This document shows, piece after piece, positions 7,320 through 9,179 of a stretch of 9,179 bases of DNA. Numbering within the stretch: position 1 is the stretch's first letter; every line of letters begins with the position of its first letter. A program made the translations under genes and the position numbers. Under the pieces are notes generated by a model, which was given only the letters and a program-made list of their open reading frames with translations, did no database searches and was not told the DNA's origin. Origin of the DNA: UBA6624 sp964517115 [NCBI: uncultured bacterium] (GTDB lineage: Bacteria > UBP7 > UBA6624); NCBI GenBank assembly GCA_964517115.1, contig CAZFBE010000010.1, positions 20,763 through 29,941 on the forward strand, in the 5' to 3' direction.

Positions 7320-8657
7320 TTAAACTCCTTTAATTTTTTCTTTTTTATTTAAATTTTCTTTTTTATTTATTTCTTTTCTAATAGAAATATCTTTTCTTGG
7401 CCTGTTTAACATGTCAAACTTTATAGGAACTCCCGATAAAGGAAAAAACCTTCTTAAACCTGTTTCAAGAGACCTCATATGATTGCTATCAATTTTCTCA
7501 ATGTCCGAAACAAAAGATCTAATCTTCGGCGGGGATGTATCGACCTGGACTGAATAAAAATGCTTACATGCCCTATTCCCAGTTTGTGGCCAAGATATAG
7601 TTACATCCTGGAAAATTTTATTTATTGTAGCTGTCTGCATCTGAATAGACTTTCTTGTCATCAAATCCCCTATCATGTTGCCAAGTTCATCAATGCCATC
7701 TCCAGTTAACCCTGAAACATGGTGAATGTTCACAAATTTACAAAAAGATGGAACCTCTTTAACCTCTATACCCAAGTCAGATTTTCCAGCCAGAATCATC
7801 AAAGCTGCTCCCGCTTCAATCAATTCTCCTATCAATCTGCAATCTTGCCTGGTGATACCTTCCTCTGGGTCAACAACCACCAAACCAACATCTATATTGT
7901 TGATAGCAGAAATTGTTCTTCTTCTTGAATATGCCTCAACATTACTTCTTGGCTTTTTTTTGTTCATCCCTCCAGTATCTACCAAAACAGAATTACATTC
8001 ATTCCACAAACCTTCAACAATGTCTCTTGTTGTATTGTTTTCGTGACTCGTTACACTCAACTCTTGTTTCATTATCCTGTTGAAAAGTGTGGACTTTCCA
8101 ACACCTGGTCTTCCAAAAATACCTACAGTTCTAAGCCCCTCAGTATCTTCAAATTCAATTTTTGGTAAAAGCTTCTTGATACCTTTAATCAAATCTTTAA
8201 AACCGTAATTTGTTTGCGAAGAAATAAAAACTGGATCAATTTGCAAAGAACCTATATTGTTCCAAGAGTCAACTTTAACCTTTTCATCATCAATCTTGTT
8301 TACAACAATTATGTATTTCAACTTTGAAACTTCTAAGCTTTTAATTAATTTTTTTTCGTATGAACTGATATTCCTTCTTCCATCTAAAACCAACAAAAAC
8401 AATTCACATTCGTCTTTTAGTTTTTCGGTTAAAGAAAGCACCTTTTTGTCTAATTCAGTCTTTGCGCTTTCTTGAAATCCTGCTGTGTCTAGAATCCAAA
8501 ATTTCTCTCCGCGAACCTTGTGCAAAACAGCATCTCTTGTAATGCCAGGCTCACTCGACGTAATGGATTTCCTATTTTTAGAAAGTTTGTTAGCAATGGT
8601 TGACTTACCAACATTTGGCACTCCGAGGAGAGCCACAAGTGGTTTTGGCCTACTCAC
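7320..8657 (-). CDS. der: Der (EngA), tandem-domain GTPase for 50S ribosome assembly
   Basis: Der has two GTPase domains plus a C-terminal KH-like domain and is needed for large-subunit maturation. The 445-residue protein shows domain 1 with G1 GVPNVGKST (12-20), G2 in PGITRD, G3 DTAG (57-60) and G4 NKID (120-123). Domain 2 has G1 GRPGVGKST (182-190), NTTRD, G3 DTGG (227-230, usually DTAG) and, where NKxD is expected, GKSD (291-294). The KH-like domain spans about 338-420 (YSVQVDTSPPKI, LRRFFPLSGVPIKF). A lysine-rich tail of about 25 residues follows, containing a repeated six-codon unit (NKKEN-LNKKEK). The start is GTG 8657-8655: an in-frame TAA lies at 8666-8664 and the family's N-terminus fits. 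The ribosome-binding site is poor. It is the first gene of the minus-strand series. Confidence 0.95.
   Translation of the reverse strand: MSRPKPLVALLGVPNVGKSTIANKLSKNRKSITSSEPGITRDAVLHKVRGEKFWILDTAGFQESAKTELDKKVLSLTEKLKDECELFLLVLDGRRNISSYEKKLIKSLEVSKLKYIIVVNKIDDEKVKVDSWNNIGSLQIDPVFISSQTNYGFKDLIKGIKKLLPKIEFEDTEGLRTVGIFGRPGVGKSTLFNRIMKQELSVTSHENNTTRDIVEGLWNECNSVLVDTGGMNKKKPRSNVEAYSRRRTISAINNIDVGLVVVDPEEGITRQDCRLIGELIEAGAALMILAGKSDLGIEVKEVPSFCKFVNIHHVSGLTGDGIDELGNMIGDLMTRKSIQMQTATINKIFQDVTISWPQTGNRACKHFYSVQVDTSPPKIRSFVSDIEKIDSNHMRSLETGLRRFFPLSGVPIKFDMLNRPRKDISIRKEINKKENLNKKEKIKGV
7325..7330 (-). promoter_or_regulatory. pnp ribosome-binding site embedded in the end of der
   Basis: AAGGAG on the minus strand falls in the final Lys-Gly-Val codons of der, 10 bases before pnp ATG 7314. 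It decides the pnp start and ties pnp to der translation. Confidence 0.75.
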
Positions 8658-8829
8658 AGACTTTTATAAAAATCTTTTCGGCAAAAATCACGTAAAGAAT
8701 TTGGGGGAAAACAAACAATACTTACTTTTTTCATTTCACTTTTTTCGTCGTACAAAGTAGCTCTTACCTCTTTTAGACTTTTATATTCACGCCTATTTTA
8801 TCACAATTTGCTCTGTTAGGATAATACCT
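8658..8829. promoter_or_regulatory. Divergent intergenic region between der and the plus-strand gene
   Basis: This 172-base AT-rich gap should carry promoters in both directions. On the minus strand, TTGTGA (plus positions 8801-8806) and TATAAA (8780-8785) could form a -35/-10 pair, but the 15-base spacer is short. That would leave a der leader of about 110 bases with no recognisable riboswitch. On the plus strand no convincing promoter pair was found; AT-rich candidates such as TATATT near 8782 lack a good -35. No terminator-like hairpin was seen. Confidence 0.35.
8818..8821 (+). promoter_or_regulatory. Ribosome-binding site of the plus-strand gene
   Basis: AGGA lies 8 bases before ATG 8830 and supports that ATG as the start of the partial gene. 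Confidence 0.55.
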
Positions 8830-9179
8830 ATGATATTTTTGCTTATTCTCATATCTATTTTTAATGCTTTTAATTACCAGTTTGAAATGGAATTTGAAAA
8901 AAGTTTTCGTTTTGTTTTTGAAGATGAAATCATCTTTAACATCAATGAACAAACACTTGAATCTATTTACTCCCTTGAAGGAGAAATCATTGAAAAAGAA
9001 ACCGGTTTGACTCTTAAGTTGGAATCAATAAAAATCAACGATGAGATAATAATGTTTGAAAATCCTATTATTACAACCTATAAATTTATTCAATTTGAAA
9101 AGGTTGAGGAAGAGGCCGTGCCCGAGGTTGAGGAAGAGGCCGTGCCCGAGGTTGAGGAAGAGGCCGTGCCCGAGGTTGA
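8830..9179 (+). CDS. Exported acidic protein with VEEEAVPE repeats (partial, 3' end beyond window)
   Basis: An open frame of 116 full codons starts at ATG 8830, has a Shine-Dalgarno match, and has no stop before the window ends. The N-terminus MIFLLILISIFNAFNYQ is hydrophobic and short, a probable signal peptide or anchor. Residues about 18-91 are mixed, rich in Glu, Ile and Phe, with alternating hydrophobic/polar stretches that suggest beta strands (FRFVFEDEIIFNI, LTLKLESIKI). From residue 92 it becomes three exact copies of VEEEAVPE, with the start of a fourth. I do not recognise a family. Acidic, proline-containing repeats after a folded domain often act as extended spacers or surface/periplasmic linkers, but the function here is unknown. 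It is transcribed away from der and is the only plus-strand gene. The start of the gene is well supported; its length and C-terminus are not known. Confidence 0.72.
   Translation, partial: MIFLLILISIFNAFNYQFEMEFEKSFRFVFEDEIIFNINEQTLESIYSLEGEIIEKETGLTLKLESIKINDEIIMFENPIITTYKFIQFEKVEEEAVPEVEEEAVPEVEEEAVPEV
9103..9179 (+). repeat. GC-rich 24-base perfect tandem repeat, at least 3.2 copies
   Basis: Three identical 24-base units occupy 9103-9126, 9127-9150 and 9151-9174, and the first five bases of a fourth fill 9175-9179. Each unit encodes VEEEAVPE in frame with the gene starting at 8830. By hand count 16 of 24 bases are G or C, against a clearly AT-rich surrounding. The copies are identical even at third codon positions, which points to recent expansion. 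The period is a multiple of three, so copy-number change would alter length without shifting the frame. The window ends inside the array. Confidence 0.97.

Noticed and set aside
8658-8829. Riboswitch or small RNA in the der leader
   Set aside because: No conserved aptamer-like pairing or hairpin followed by a T-run could be recognised by eye.
9103-9179. CRISPR array
   Set aside because: The units abut directly with no spacers and are in frame within a coding sequence.

Overview
The window is AT-rich (clearly more A+T than G+C by eye), gene-dense bacterial chromosomal DNA. Nine genes lie head-to-tail on the minus strand, from about 8657 down to the left edge. One gene points the other way and runs off the right edge. 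The standard genetic code fits: TGA and TAA both end genes whose next gene starts in an overlap. MreB with MreC/MreD-like genes, a probable lipoprotein and exported proteins suggest a rod-shaped, probably Gram-negative, free-living bacterium. The lineage cannot be fixed from the sequence alone. The low GC, tight packing and divergent housekeeping proteins would suit an uncultured, perhaps marine, lineage, but that is inference.

Right to left on the minus strand, the first block is der (ribosome-assembly GTPase, GTG start), pnp (polynucleotide phosphorylase), purN (glycinamide ribonucleotide formyltransferase) and an ALDH7-family aldehyde dehydrogenase. Each gene overlaps or nearly touches the next: the pnp ribosome-binding site lies in the last codons of der, pnp and purN share ATGA, and purN and the dehydrogenase overlap by 8 bases. 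This looks like one transcript joining ribosome/RNA metabolism with purine synthesis and amino-acid or aldehyde metabolism.

After a 45-base gap without a convincing terminator comes the second block, a cell-shape cluster: a small predicted lipoprotein, mreB, a short MreC-like protein, a second MreC-like exported protein, a short MreD-like membrane protein, and the first 30 codons of a gene that may be penicillin-binding protein 2 (mrdA). The mreB-mreC-mreD-mrdA order is the classic elongasome arrangement, but here the MreC role appears split between two adjacent proteins, and mreB begins at a TTG immediately after the lipoprotein stop codon, in the same frame.

On the plus strand, after a 172-base divergent intergenic region, a partial gene at 8830-9179 encodes an exported acidic protein. 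It enters a perfect 24-base tandem repeat (octapeptide VEEEAVPE) that is far richer in G+C than everything around it. The window ends inside this repeat, which suggests either a contig broken by the repeat or simply the window edge.

Most of the content is core housekeeping. No mobile element, CRISPR array, RNA gene or defence system was seen. The least ordinary signals are the GC-rich coding repeat, the two tandem MreC-like genes, the lipoprotein-mreB in-frame junction, and a degenerate G4 motif in the second GTPase domain of Der. No stretch of more than 300 bases lacks a gene.
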